Below, in pieces: positions 33,357-41,084 of a DNA stretch of 64,000 nt (within the stretch, counting starts at the first letter, position 1; each line of letters opens with the position of its first letter). Source of the stretch: Lysinibacillus sp. ZYM-1. GTDB lineage: Bacteria; Bacillota; Bacilli; Bacillales_A; Planococcaceae. Position numbers and translations under genes: made by a program. The notes under the pieces were generated by a model. The model was not told where the DNA came from, ran no database searches, and saw only the letters and a list, made by a program, of their open reading frames with translations. Location: contig NZ_KQ465107.1 in assembly GCF_001308875.1 (NCBI RefSeq), positions 186,001 through 250,000 on the forward strand, written 5' to 3'.

Positions 33357-33884
33357 TTATTCTTCTTGACCATAGCCCGCTTCTTCAGCCTCTGCATCTG
33401 CCTTCGTCACATGAATAGTCCCAGATGGATGATTGGGTGGCGCATAAATCGTATAGAGCTTTAATGGTTCATTTCCTATATTCGTAATATTATGCCATGT
33501 CCCTGCGGGCACCATGATGGCCGTATCTTCAGAGACATTTCTTTGAAAGTTTAAATAATCTTTAGTTGGCCCCATTTGAACAACTCCCTGACCCTCTTCA
33601 ATACAAATGAATTGATCAACATGGGGATGCACCTCTAAGCCAATATCATCCCCTATATTGATGCTCATCACAGTTATTTGTAAGTTTGATCCTGTCCACA
33701 GTGCTGTTCGGTAATTTATATTTTGCTTCGTCACCTCTTCAATGTCCACAACGAATGGCTCTGGTCCATAATCACTCTGCCTATTATTTCTGGTCCCTTG
33801 ATCTACCTGAGTTGGATAAGCCCAATAAACAGGGTGATAACTGTAATTATACATTGGGTAATTACCATAATAAGGGTAATTCAT
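33357..33884 (-). CDS. Cupin domain protein with Tyr-rich N-terminus
   Basis: 175 residues. The first 30 residues are Tyr/Pro/Asn-rich (MNYPYYGNYPMYNY, then HPVYWAYP), like Bacillales spore-coat proteins. A single cupin domain follows with both cupin motifs: GLEVHPHVDQFICIEEGQG (metal ligands His and Glu near residues 87-98) and VPAGTWHNITNIGNEPLKLYTIYAPPNHPSGTIH, the sugar-isomerase or oxalate-decarboxylase-like region. Related small cupins in this genus are annotated as spore coat or sugar-isomerase-like; I infer a coat-associated role from the N-terminus only. ATG 33884 follows AGAGG by nine bases. Confidence 0.78.
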   Translation of the reverse strand: MNYPYYGNYPMYNYSYHPVYWAYPTQVDQGTRNNRQSDYGPEPFVVDIEEVTKQNINYRTALWTGSNLQITVMSINIGDDIGLEVHPHVDQFICIEEGQGVVQMGPTKDYLNFQRNVSEDTAIMVPAGTWHNITNIGNEPLKLYTIYAPPNHPSGTIHVTKADAEAEEAGYGQEE

Positions 33885-34031
33885 TGATCTCAATCCTCTC
33901 ACACATTATAAATGTATAGTATGCAAACGGATGAATGAATGTACTAATCCCAGCGAGATCAGCAACAATGTCGCTCTTTGAAATTCAAGTTTAAATTGGT
34001 ATCATTTTAAAAAAGATAGGAGGTATTTATT

Positions 34032-34490
34032 ATGTATGAGAGATTAGCGGCAAAACTAGCACATACTACGTCTATTAAATGGTATCCCAGACATGGTGTC
34101 AAAGATAATTGGATAATCGATGCAGAAGCAGAGCTAGGTTTCCAATTACCACCCTCTTATTGCTGGTGGTTAAAAAATTATGGCAATGCACGACTAAATG
34201 GCGGAAACATCCTTACGTTATGTCAACCAGAATACAGAGATATCGACGATAGTGATATTCTCTACATACATCGTCTGAACTTGGCTGATGAGGATTGGTA
34301 CAGAGCGTATCCAAATAGATTAGATTTATTTGTCCCGGACTCAGATGAATTGTACTTCTTTGATCTATCAGCTAAAGATGAACATAGGGAGTTTCCAGTC
34401 ATGTGTTATGACTTAATGAATGACATGATCTATCAGTATGCACCTACATTCTCAGATTTTCTTGAAAGATTACTTGATGAACATAAATAA
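34032..34490 (+). CDS. SMI1/KNR4 (SUKH) family protein
   Basis: 152 residues, essentially one SUKH domain: the leading helix with DNWIIDAEAELGFQLPPSYCWWLKNYGNARLNGGNI (pieces: EAELGFQLPPSY, WWLKNYGN), acidic DSDELYFFDLS, and the terminal YDLMNDMIYQYAPTFSDFLERLL. SUKH proteins are frequent immunity proteins and sometimes free-standing. No toxin gene is adjacent. AGGAGG precedes ATG 34032. A weak GCCTCT/AGAGGC hairpin (34498-34514) follows. Confidence 0.85.
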   Translation: MYERLAAKLAHTTSIKWYPRHGVKDNWIIDAEAELGFQLPPSYCWWLKNYGNARLNGGNILTLCQPEYRDIDDSDILYIHRLNLADEDWYRAYPNRLDLFVPDSDELYFFDLSAKDEHREFPVMCYDLMNDMIYQYAPTFSDFLERLLDEHK

Positions 34491-34520
34491 TCTAGTCGCC
34501 TCTGCGATAGAGGCAACTCA

Positions 34521-35639
34521 TCACTCGAATAATTCCGTTTTGAGACGCATTCTGAATTTTTCGTCTGTAAGAAATTTTAATTGAAAACTATTCATACTAT
34601 TAGATAGTTTCATTTGCTCCATTGTATTTAAGTCGTTAGCAAAAAAGACGATTTCTGTTTGATTACCTTCTTTATCTTCCGCATAGGCTGCTAGTGTCAA
34701 TACAAAGGCAGTTGACCCTCCTTTTTGACCTGCGTGTGAGAGCCATTCTTGATTTTTCGGATTCTGCATCAACTGTTCCATCACAGGATCTAAGTACTTA
34801 TGTACATCTTCGCTAAAATAATTTTTACTATTCATTTTTTCTAAAATAGAGATGTAGTCATTTGCGGAAGCTCTTATTAAACGATCAGACCAAACCTTTT
34901 GAATATCCATATTGAGCATTTTTAGAGCCTTTGCTTTGTCCTCTTTTGTTAAAGGATGTTCTACCCAATTCTCGTGAATAGCCAATGTCCTTTCTCGATA
35001 TTCAGTCATATCCATATCTTTTAAAGCAGTTAGTGTTTCTTTTTTCGTTCGGCTGTTGCCATCCATCAATTGAGTGGGGATATAGAGAGCACTTACGATT
35101 GGATATAGAGGTTCATGATCTTTTAGGTCAAGTTGAGTAAGAACTTCATTTATATATTGGAGTCCAAGTATATGCATTAAGTATTCTGTATTTGCATTGG
35201 AACTATAAGTAATCATGCCATTTGCTACTTCGCTCAACGGCACACTTTCCTCGCCATTGAGGTTTAACTGCGCTAACCATGCTTCATGTGCTCCTCCATC
35301 TGTTTTAGGGATATAAAATTTCTCTAATTCCCCTAAACGAACTTGTTGCTGAGGATTGATATGTCCACCTGCTGCTTGTTGAGCATAGGCAATAGCTACA
35401 ATTATTTTAACTGTACTAGCTAAAGGCAGTTGTTCCTTCGTATTTTGCTCTACCCAACTCTGACGATTGTATTGTATCGCTACTGAAACATTTTTGTTGC
35501 CTTTATTTTCTTTCATAAATTGCACAATATATTCGGGATCGTCTTTATTGATTTCCTTTTGAAATTTCCAAAATACAACGCCTATCACTAACCCTGCACA
35601 AACTAAAGAGCCACCAATCAACCAATACCACTTCTTCAC
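34521..35639 (-). CDS. Class A beta-lactamase-like serine hydrolase
   Basis: 372 residues with an N-terminal signal anchor (WYWLIGGSLVCAGLVIGVVFW, residues 4-24). The catalytic domain has the three penicillin-recognising motifs: S75-T-V-K78 (SxxK), S146-S147-N148 (SxN), and K-G-G near residues 306-308 (KTG). It is longer than classical class A enzymes (about 290 residues) with extra helical inserts near 180-240, so it could be a D,D-carboxypeptidase-like protein or a beta-lactamase-fold hydrolase instead of a true beta-lactamase. The C-x-G-L lipobox is absent at the usual place. 13 bp after the stop of the DUF4303 gene; shares orientation with it. Confidence 0.82.
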   Translation of the reverse strand: MKKWYWLIGGSLVCAGLVIGVVFWKFQKEINKDDPEYIVQFMKENKGNKNVSVAIQYNRQSWVEQNTKEQLPLASTVKIIVAIAYAQQAAGGHINPQQQVRLGELEKFYIPKTDGGAHEAWLAQLNLNGEESVPLSEVANGMITYSSNANTEYLMHILGLQYINEVLTQLDLKDHEPLYPIVSALYIPTQLMDGNSRTKKETLTALKDMDMTEYRERTLAIHENWVEHPLTKEDKAKALKMLNMDIQKVWSDRLIRASANDYISILEKMNSKNYFSEDVHKYLDPVMEQLMQNPKNQEWLSHAGQKGGSTAFVLTLAAYAEDKEGNQTEIVFFANDLNTMEQMKLSNSMNSFQLKFLTDEKFRMRLKTELFE

Positions 35640-35652
35640 ACCAATCCCTCCT

Positions 35653-36207
35653 TCACTCAGCTGCTTCCAACAACCATTCCTGTAATGCTGTAGATGATTG
35701 ATTATTTAATCGAAGCGCTATTTCTGTATTTATTTCTACAGGCGGCATAATTTCCACAAATATGCATATTGAATTCCTAGATTGATTCAAAGCAAATAGT
35801 CCCTCTTCATCAAGCTTTTTCATTGCTAGCTCCATAGCCTGTAGTCGTAATGTCAATTCTTTTTGCCATCCTTCGCCACCAGAAAGAAAAGGGCGTGCAT
35901 CAAAGCATTGACGAACATTTAAAAAGTTCTCTTCACCAAAGCCACAATAAGGAGAATCTGCATAAGACCACTTGATTACAGTAGCCATTTCAGGTTGAGG
36001 GATGTTGCTGTTTATTGCCTGTGTAGTAGCTTCTCGCTCCAAAGCTTCCCACGACCACGCAGAGACATTAGGTGCATGCCCTTCTTCTGTTGTATATAAC
36101 GTACAGTAATAATACCGCTCACCATTTTTAAATAGATTTAGAAATGATTTTCTTGCAGCATTAGCAATTTCCTCCACTAAAATCTCAATATCTTCGATAG
36201 GCACCAT
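35653..36207 (-). CDS. DUF4303 family protein
   Basis: 184 residues with the pattern I associate with DUF4303: YYYCTLYTTEEGHAPNVSAWSWEALER near residues 31-57 and KWSYADSPYCGFGEENFLNVRQCFDARP near 79-106. Cytosolic, no membrane segment. DUF4303 proteins are often annotated as immunity-like. Together with DUF4272 and two SUKH proteins this is the fourth such orphan in the window. AGGGGATATT before ATG 36207. Confidence 0.75.
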   Translation of the reverse strand: MVPIEDIEILVEEIANAARKSFLNLFKNGERYYYCTLYTTEEGHAPNVSAWSWEALEREATTQAINSNIPQPEMATVIKWSYADSPYCGFGEENFLNVRQCFDARPFLSGGEGWQKELTLRLQAMELAMKKLDEEGLFALNQSRNSICIFVEIMPPVEINTEIALRLNNQSSTALQEWLLEAAE

Positions 36208-36372
36208 AACTAAGAATATCCCCTTTAATAAGATCTATCTGTAAAACAACCTTCAATGATCAACTGATTTTGATTTGTCACATTTTTAATTTAAATAGTA
36301 AGAAACAAAAACCCACCTATAATCTTCATTCACATAGGATTTAGATGAGTTTTGAATGTAGTAATTTAATCA

Positions 36373-36582
36373 TCAACCCTTCTTGAGAAATAAAACTAAT
36401 ACTAATGAAGCCAAAAAGAATAAACTTAGATGGAAACTCAACAAATTCGCAATGTACTGAATGTAATATTGAGTATTAAGTATTGTATTTTGTTGTAGCA
36501 TTAACGTAGAAATAATTGTCGGACTAAATAACGCAATAACAGCAATAAAAATTATACAACTTAAAAAAATTTTTTTATCCAA
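36373..36582 (-). CDS. Small two-helix membrane protein, unknown
   Basis: 69 residues from a TTG at 36582 with AGGTGA at 36592-36587, so the ribosome binding site lies inside the end of the preceding gene and translation may be coupled. It has two hydrophobic segments, LSCIIFIAVIALFSPTIIS and LFFLASLVLVLFL, and a basic KKG end. I do not recognise it. The longer reading frame (up to 36726) overlaps the upstream gene and has no ribosome binding site. It could be an accessory or immunity protein to the ORF at 36587. Confidence 0.5.
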   Translation of the reverse strand: MDKKIFLSCIIFIAVIALFSPTIISTLMLQQNTILNTQYYIQYIANLLSFHLSLFFLASLVLVLFLKKG

Positions 36583-36586
36583 AAAA

Positions 36587-36826
36587 TCACCTATCAATAA
36601 AGTATCTATACGTTTTTGTATAAGATACTCCCACTGGTTTTCCTGCAACCCCACTTCCAGCACGTACATATTCAGTAGAAATAATTTGTCTTTCAGGTAC
36701 CCAATAATCAAAATGATACTGATCAAGTACAGGATAAGCGCTTAATTCTACCCGTCTCCAAAGACCTTTATAACTAGACTTGTCCCCCCTATAGTGGCAG
36801 CAACATTTAATAAAGTTTATGGTCAT
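36587..36826 (-). CDS. Unknown small protein, second ORF of a two-gene unit
   Basis: Up to 79 codons from ATG 36826; 10 bp after the stop of the SRPBCC gene. No ribosome binding site at that ATG. The C-terminal half is composed of Gly, Tyr and Ser (VRAGSGVAGKPVGVSY, then TKTYRYFIDR) and looks secreted-peptide-like. In the first half another frame (about 36745-36800) encodes a hydrophobic stretch, NVAATIGGTSLVIKVFGDG, so a single frameshift would fuse a membrane/leader-like N-terminus to this C-terminus. I cannot tell a real small gene from a decayed one. Confidence 0.4.
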   Translation of the reverse strand: MTINFIKCCCHYRGDKSSYKGLWRRVELSAYPVLDQYHFDYWVPERQIISTEYVRAGSGVAGKPVGVSYTKTYRYFIDR

Positions 36827-36835
36827 CTAAATACA

Positions 36836-37276
36836 CTAATGAATTAATGAAGCTCTTAAATTGTTTATGCCATTTTCTAAGTATCCTTTGAGACAAGTTA
36901 ATGTATAGATCCACCCTTCTTTTTGACCCATCATTTTCTTCACAATTTCCGGATCATGTGCGCTCAGTCCTGACTCCACTACCTCAATGATTGTCTGTCC
37001 CTGATATTCTTCAAGTGCGATGGTAACAATTGTCACTTCACCATGTTCCTCACCCCAAGAAAATACAATTTTTTTGTTGGCCTCTATTTCAAGTACGGAG
37101 ATAATTCCCTCTGCGCTATACTCCTCGTACCTCAATGTAATCCTTTTACCCTCCACCCATCTTTCAGAGCTGCTAGAGAACCAATAATGCCCGATTTCAG
37201 AAGGAGAAATAATGGCTTCAAAAACTTTATGGGCTGGCTGTTTGATTTTTAATTTAGTCGTCACATCCGTATTCAT
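36836..37276 (-). CDS. SRPBCC (AHSA1-type) domain protein
   Basis: About 146 residues of the START/SRPBCC fold: a first strand with KIKQPAHKVFEAIISPSEIGHYWF, a central region WVEGKRITLRYEEYSAEGIISVLEIEANKKIVFSWG, and the C-terminal helix QKEGWIYTLTCLKGYLENG. AHSA1-like members bind hydrophobic ligands or co-operate with Hsp90; most bacterial ones are of unknown function. AAGGATGATGATCG precedes ATG 37276 (37279 is possible). Confidence 0.85.
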   Translation of the reverse strand: MNTDVTTKLKIKQPAHKVFEAIISPSEIGHYWFSSSSERWVEGKRITLRYEEYSAEGIISVLEIEANKKIVFSWGEEHGEVTIVTIALEEYQGQTIIEVVESGLSAHDPEIVKKMMGQKEGWIYTLTCLKGYLENGINNLRASLIH

Positions 37277-37360
37277 CATCGATCATCATCCTTTTTATTG
37301 TGTTTATCTAGACATTCTCCAAATTTCCCCATTTACCTTTCTTATAATAAAAATTTAATA

Positions 37361-37394
37361 AAAAAAATGCGATTCTCCTTATCGTAGAATCGCA
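37361..37394 (-). terminator. Terminator of the ABC-F gene
   Basis: TGCGATTCT (37368-37376) pairs with AGAATCGCA (37386-37394); in the minus-strand direction it runs into a U7 tract opposite 37361-37367. Confidence 0.9.
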
Positions 37395-37403
37395 CATTTA
37401 AAT

Positions 37404-38852
37404 TTAAAATATCTTTTTATTTTCAATAGTAAACTGTATGTCTGCTACATTTTCAATAAAATTTTTATCATGTGACACAAAGATTATCGTACCCTCATAA
37501 GCCGTTATAAATTGCTCTAACGCTTCTAATGCTTGAATGTCTAAGAAGTTAGTTGGCTCATCCAATAACAGTATATTATAGTTCCCCAAAAACAGATAAC
37601 AAAGCTCAAGGCGTATCGCTTCACCACCGCTTAATGACTTCACACCCTTTTGTATATCCGTTCCTACAAATTGCATGGAACTTAAAACACTTCGTAAAAA
37701 GCCTTCCTCGTAATCAGAGCGATTTTTTAAAAATTGGAGGACTGTTTCCTCACTTTTAAATTGATAGCTCATTTGATGAAAATAGCCTATTTTAGCCTTA
37801 GGGGAAATAGTCAACCCATCCTCATTATTTGCAATATGTCGTAGTAATGTACTTTTTCCACAACCGTTACTACCTGTCAGCGCAATTTTTTTACCCAATG
37901 GTATTTGGAAGTTTATTTCATCTAATAATACTTTGCCTGGAACGTGTAAAGTGAATTGATCCGCCATAATCGGAAATTTATTGTGTAGTTCCAAAGCTTT
38001 CGATTGTCGGAAAATTATTTTTCTGTCTACCTGTAGCGCTTCTACTTTCTGAAGCTTCTCTATTCGATGTTCTATCGCTTTAGCTGCCCGTTGTACGCTT
38101 TTTTGACTCGTACCTTTGGACTTAGTCATAAACATGCGATTTGGTTTTGCATTTGCTTCTCTTTTTGACATGCTACCTGCTTGGGTAATTTTTTCAGCTT
38201 TTTTCATTTTTTCATCGACAGCTTTTTCAAGACGACATTTTTCTTTTAAGTATAAGTCATGAGCCTGACTCTGTTGATCTCGCTCTACCTGCTTTTGCCA
38301 AGCATAATTACTATAATTTCCAGAGTAAATATTTACTCTGCCCCCATCAACCTCCCAGATCGTTGTGACCAATTCATCTAGTACAGCACGATCATGGCTA
38401 ATTAGTACAAGCGCGCCATAATAATAACGTAATTCATCCATTAAAAACGAAATACCTTCTTGATCTAAATGTGTTGTTGGCTCATCAATGAGCAGTGCTT
38501 CCTCATAAAAAGAAAATAATTGAGCTAACTTCAATCTCGTTTGCTCGCCACCACTTAGTCCTTTAGAATATGAAGGAATAGCTAATTTCCCTAACAACTG
38601 AGCCTCTGCCTCTACTGACGTTGGTGCTTCCAATTGTTCAAAATATCCGAAATGAACATGACTATTTACCATCCCACTTGTCGGCTGAATCTTGCTAGCA
38701 AGTAATTTCATTAATGTACTTTTTCCAGCGCCATTTTTCCCAACGATACCGATCCGATCAAATTGGTGAATGGCCAATTTTTCAATGTTTAAAATCTCTT
38801 TATCTAAATAATTCACAATTACGTGATCTAATTCAAAGCAAACTTTTTCCAT
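37404..38852 (-). CDS. ABC-F family ribosomal protection-type protein (Msr/Vga-like)
   Basis: 482 residues, two ATP-binding domains and no membrane part, the layout of ABC-F proteins that dislodge ribosome-bound antibiotics. Domain 1: Walker A GKNGAGKST (38-46), LSGGEQTRLKLAQL, Walker B LLIDEPTTHLD. A charged linker follows at about 190-265 (VERDQQSQAHDLYLKEK to KSKGTSQKSVQRAAKAIEHRIEKLQK), then domain 2 with GSNGCGKST (about 330), LSGGEAIRLELCYLFL and LLLDEPTNFLD. The length is near Msr(A) (about 490) and well short of VmlR (about 550). The leader carries a macrolide-type stall peptide, so resistance to macrolides or related drugs is likely. ATG 38852 has GGGAGG upstream. Confidence 0.9.
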   Translation of the reverse strand: MEKVCFELDHVIVNYLDKEILNIEKLAIHQFDRIGIVGKNGAGKSTLMKLLASKIQPTSGMVNSHVHFGYFEQLEAPTSVEAEAQLLGKLAIPSYSKGLSGGEQTRLKLAQLFSFYEEALLIDEPTTHLDQEGISFLMDELRYYYGALVLISHDRAVLDELVTTIWEVDGGRVNIYSGNYSNYAWQKQVERDQQSQAHDLYLKEKCRLEKAVDEKMKKAEKITQAGSMSKREANAKPNRMFMTKSKGTSQKSVQRAAKAIEHRIEKLQKVEALQVDRKIIFRQSKALELHNKFPIMADQFTLHVPGKVLLDEINFQIPLGKKIALTGSNGCGKSTLLRHIANNEDGLTISPKAKIGYFHQMSYQFKSEETVLQFLKNRSDYEEGFLRSVLSSMQFVGTDIQKGVKSLSGGEAIRLELCYLFLGNYNILLLDEPTNFLDIQALEALEQFITAYEGTIIFVSHDKNFIENVADIQFTIENKKIF

Positions 38853-38881
38853 ATTACTACCTCCCGAAATTGAATCATTTC

Positions 38882-38930
38882 GTATCGATAGCTATGGTAT
38901 CGATACAAGCTTCTAGTGAAAGCTCGTATC
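38882..38930 (-). promoter_or_regulatory. Two mutually exclusive hairpins in front of the ABC-F gene
   Basis: On the transcript GATACGAGCTTTCACTAGAAGCTTGTATC-like arms (38930-38902) form one hairpin, and TATCGATAC (38898-38906) with GTATCGATA (38882-38890) form the next; they share the GATAC at 38902-38906 and cannot coexist. A third small hairpin, CGAAAT/ATTTCG (38864-38882), abuts the GGGAGG of the ABC-F gene. The first one contains the stop of leader peptide 2, so ribosome occupancy could choose between them (inference). Confidence 0.6.
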
Positions 38931-38952
38931 AAAAGAATAGTAGCATATGCAT
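38929..38952 (-). CDS. Leader peptide 2 (MHMLLFF)
   Basis: ATG CAT ATG CTA CTA TTC TTT TGA with AGGAGG eight bases upstream (38966-38961). It is a seven-residue micro-ORF immediately after the terminator at 38980-39007 and before the hairpin pair. A translated leader this short, placed at a hairpin, suggests a second level of translational control. No stall motif I can name. Confidence 0.55.
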   Translation of the reverse strand: MHMLLFF

Positions 38953-38979
38953 TATATATTCCTCCTGATTGGATAAATC

Positions 38980-39134
38980 AAAAAATCACAGACAATTTGC
39001 CTGTGATCCAAGTAACAGAGCTATATGATAAGAGTAAGCCTCACTAAATGATGGCGTAAACTCCCTTTCTTATGCGATGAAGATGATTAAAAAAGGACAG
39101 ACTATCCTGTATACTCTGGCTTCACAAACAGAGT
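38980..39134 (-). terminator. Attenuator terminators in the ABC-F leader
   Basis: Three hairpins in transcript order: ACTCTG/CAGAGT (39134-39113), AGGATAG/TCTGTCCT followed by U7 (39108-39089), and ATCACAG (39007-39001) / CTGTGAT (38991-38985) followed by U6 (38985-38980). The last is a full intrinsic terminator before the ABC-F gene and after leader peptide 1, the classic position for drug-inducible attenuation. Confidence 0.8.
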
Positions 39135-39150
39135 TTTTGACCCTATTCAG

Positions 39151-39195
39151 TTATTGGCTCAAAACGGTACAATGTAGTCTCATTAAATATGTCAT
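39151..39195 (-). CDS. Leader peptide 1 (MTYLMRLHCTVLSQ), ErmK/ErmD-type
   Basis: A 14-codon ORF behind AAGGAGG (39213-39207). The peptide has the same length as the ErmK/ErmD leader MTHSMRLRFPTLNQ and the same residues at M1, T2, M5-R6-L7, L12 and Q14. The MRL segment is the known erythromycin/ketolide-dependent stalling motif of that leader class. In ermK it acts by transcription attenuation. A promoter (39256-39229) precedes and terminators follow. Confidence 0.86.
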   Translation of the reverse strand: MTYLMRLHCTVLSQ

Positions 39196-39228
39196 TTTTT
39201 AATAATCCTCCTTAAAAGTGTTATGACT

Positions 39229-39256
39229 ATTATAAATATTTTTTCTAATTAGTCAA
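39229..39256 (-). promoter_or_regulatory. Promoter of the ABC-F leader transcript
   Basis: TTGACT (39256-39251), a 16-bp spacer and TATAAT (39234-39229) on the minus strand, 34 bp upstream of the leader peptide 1 start codon. Confidence 0.82.
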
Positions 39257-39380
39257 GGTCATGTACAATAAAAGGTCGATATATGATAAATAAACATTAC
39301 AAAAAGTATATCATTTGGTGAAAACCTGATATAGTATGGATTTAAGAAAAAATCTAATTTGATATGGTGGTGTTATGTGA

Positions 39381-40220
39381 ATGAAAAAATACGTAATGGA
39401 TATTTTAATAATTATGCTTGGATCACTGCTTTTTGCCCTGGCAGTTAACTTATTTGTTATTCCGAATGATTTGGGTGAAGGTGGCGTAACGGGCTTAACG
39501 ATTATTGCCTATTATCTTTTCGGTTGGTCTCCGAGTATAGTCAGCTTTATTATGAATGCGGCTTTACTGCTAGTTGGTTATAAATTTCTAAATAGACAAA
39601 CAACAATCTATACAATCATTGCGGTCTCTTTCCATTCTTTATTCTTACATTTAACGGAATCTTGGTCTATTTCCTCTAATGAAATTATCGTTAATACGAT
39701 TTTTGGTGGAGTATTTGCTGGGGTTGGTATTGGCTTGATAATAAGAGTTGGTGGTACAACTGCAGGTTCTACAATTTTAGCTAGAATCACCAACAAATAC
39801 CTTGGCTGGAGTATTAGCTATGGACTTTTATTCTTTGATTTAATCGTTGCCTTTTCATCTTATTTTATCATCGGTGCAGAGGCGTTAATGTTAACGATTG
39901 TCATGCTATATGTTGGTACAAAGGTGATGGAATTCGTTATCGAAGGAGTTAATCCTAAAAAAGCAGTTACGATCATCTCTAAAAAACCAGAAGACATTGC
40001 TGGACAGGTGACTGCTTATATGAATCGTGGCGTTACTGTTCTTGCAGGTCATGGCTATTATACAAAGGAACAAAAAGAAATTCTGTATATCGTTATTAGT
40101 AAGCAAGAAGTGGTAAAGCTTAAAAAAATTGTTAAAGAAGTCGACAAGGACGCCTTTATTGCGATTCATGATGTAAGGGACGTTTTCGGAGAAGGATTTA
40201 TTGAACTAGCAAAATCTTAA
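39381..40220 (+). CDS. YitT family membrane protein
   Basis: 279 residues of the YitT (DUF161/DUF2179) family. Five to six membrane helices in the first 190 residues, with LGSLLFALAVNLFVIPNDLGEGGVTGLTII at the start and GGTTAGSTILARITNKYLGWSISYGLL in the middle, then a soluble DUF2179 domain (from about 195) with MNRGVTVLAGHGYYTKEQKEILYIVISKQEVVKLKKIVKEVD. Function unknown; B. subtilis has several paralogues. Monocistronic, terminated by a hairpin at 40286-40322. A weak GGTGG lies before ATG 39381. Confidence 0.9.
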   Translation: MKKYVMDILIIMLGSLLFALAVNLFVIPNDLGEGGVTGLTIIAYYLFGWSPSIVSFIMNAALLLVGYKFLNRQTTIYTIIAVSFHSLFLHLTESWSISSNEIIVNTIFGGVFAGVGIGLIIRVGGTTAGSTILARITNKYLGWSISYGLLFFDLIVAFSSYFIIGAEALMLTIVMLYVGTKVMEFVIEGVNPKKAVTIISKKPEDIAGQVTAYMNRGVTVLAGHGYYTKEQKEILYIVISKQEVVKLKKIVKEVDKDAFIAIHDVRDVFGEGFIELAKS

Positions 40221-40269
40221 GACAGTCAAAAACACCTTTTGTTAGTAACATTATCTAGGGTGAAATATT

Positions 40270-40282
40270 TATAATCAAACTA
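40270..40282 (+). repeat. First copy of the TATAATCAAAC motif
   Basis: TATAATCAAACTA lies in the YitT gene's 3' flank, 95 bp before the full 14-bp motif at 40365. It is the leftmost member of the motif family listed with the island edges. Confidence 0.5.
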
Positions 40283-40285
40283 TTA

Positions 40286-40322
40286 AAAAGGTATTACATT
40301 TTAATGATGTAGTACCTTTTTT
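40286..40322 (+). terminator. Terminator of the YitT gene
   Basis: AAAAGGTATTACAT pairs with ATGTAGTACCTTTT with one G-U; followed by TTTTTT. Confidence 0.85.
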
Positions 40323-40364
40323 ATTGTAGTTATACGTAAATATATATGGTATTATTTGTAATAT

Positions 40365-40378
40365 TATAATCAAACTTT
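40365..40378 (+). repeat. Left inverted repeat of the island (TATAATCAAACTTT)
   Basis: TATAATCAAACTTT is the exact reverse complement of AAAGTTTGATTATA at 49532-49545 and 49545-49558. It lies 19 bp before the start codon of the recombinase-like gene, as expected of an element end. Confidence 0.6.
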
Positions 40379-40396
40379 AGGTATAGGAGGATATAT

Positions 40397-41044
40397 ATGA
40401 GATATGTTCAAGTATCTTCAAAAACATATAGGGATAATACAGGCAGGAGCATAGACTTTCCTACTCTTCTCGTTGAGCATAATGGAAAGACCATGCTTTT
40501 TGAACAATTACATAGATATCAAATAAAGAATCGTAGTAAAAGCAGAACTTGGCATAAGAAATTAGTACAAGCTGTTGGACTATTGCTTGATTATATGGAA
40601 GCAAATCAGAAATATTATTCTTCTCCAAAAGAATTCTTTGATACATTTACGGAGTCTGTTTATTCAGGAACAATAAATGAAGAAGGTTTAGACCCTTCAG
40701 GGCTTTATTGGTTACCTAAAAGAGTTGAAACAGCGAATATGCTTTTATCTGCTTTAAATGGATTATCAGATTGGTTATATGAAGAATATGGAGCTGTTCA
40801 ATTAAACCCTTGGAGAAAAGCTACAAGATATGAAGAACGACTTAACTGGATGGCACAGATAAACAAAAGTCAGAACTCATTTCTAGGGCATTTAAATGAT
40901 GTTCATGAAATACCTGCTAATAAACTTTTCTTCATTTACATTGCCTCCTTAATTGAGTATGCCATTATTATAACATATATTCCAAATTATACATATTTTA
41001 ACTATTATTCAAAATATGTTATAATATTAAAGTGTTTTAATTAA
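40397..41044 (+). pseudogene. Truncated tyrosine-recombinase/integrase-like gene
   Basis: The first about 170 residues resemble the N-terminal, DNA-arm/SAM-like part of a family of large tyrosine recombinases of mobile elements (RSKSRTWHKKLVQAVGLLLDYMEANQ, GLDPSGLYWLPKRVETANMLLSALNGLSDWLY, YEERLNWMAQ, FLGHL). The catalytic domain (R..H-x-x-R..Y) is missing. After about residue 172 the sequence becomes low-complexity and hydrophobic and ends after 215 codons, so the gene is cut off and fused to unrelated DNA. A strong AGGAGG precedes ATG 40397. Recombinase kinship is recognised by pattern only. Confidence 0.6.
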
Positions 41045-41084
41045 AGAGCGTAATTCACATTCTTAAAGAGAAGAGAGGCGTGAA

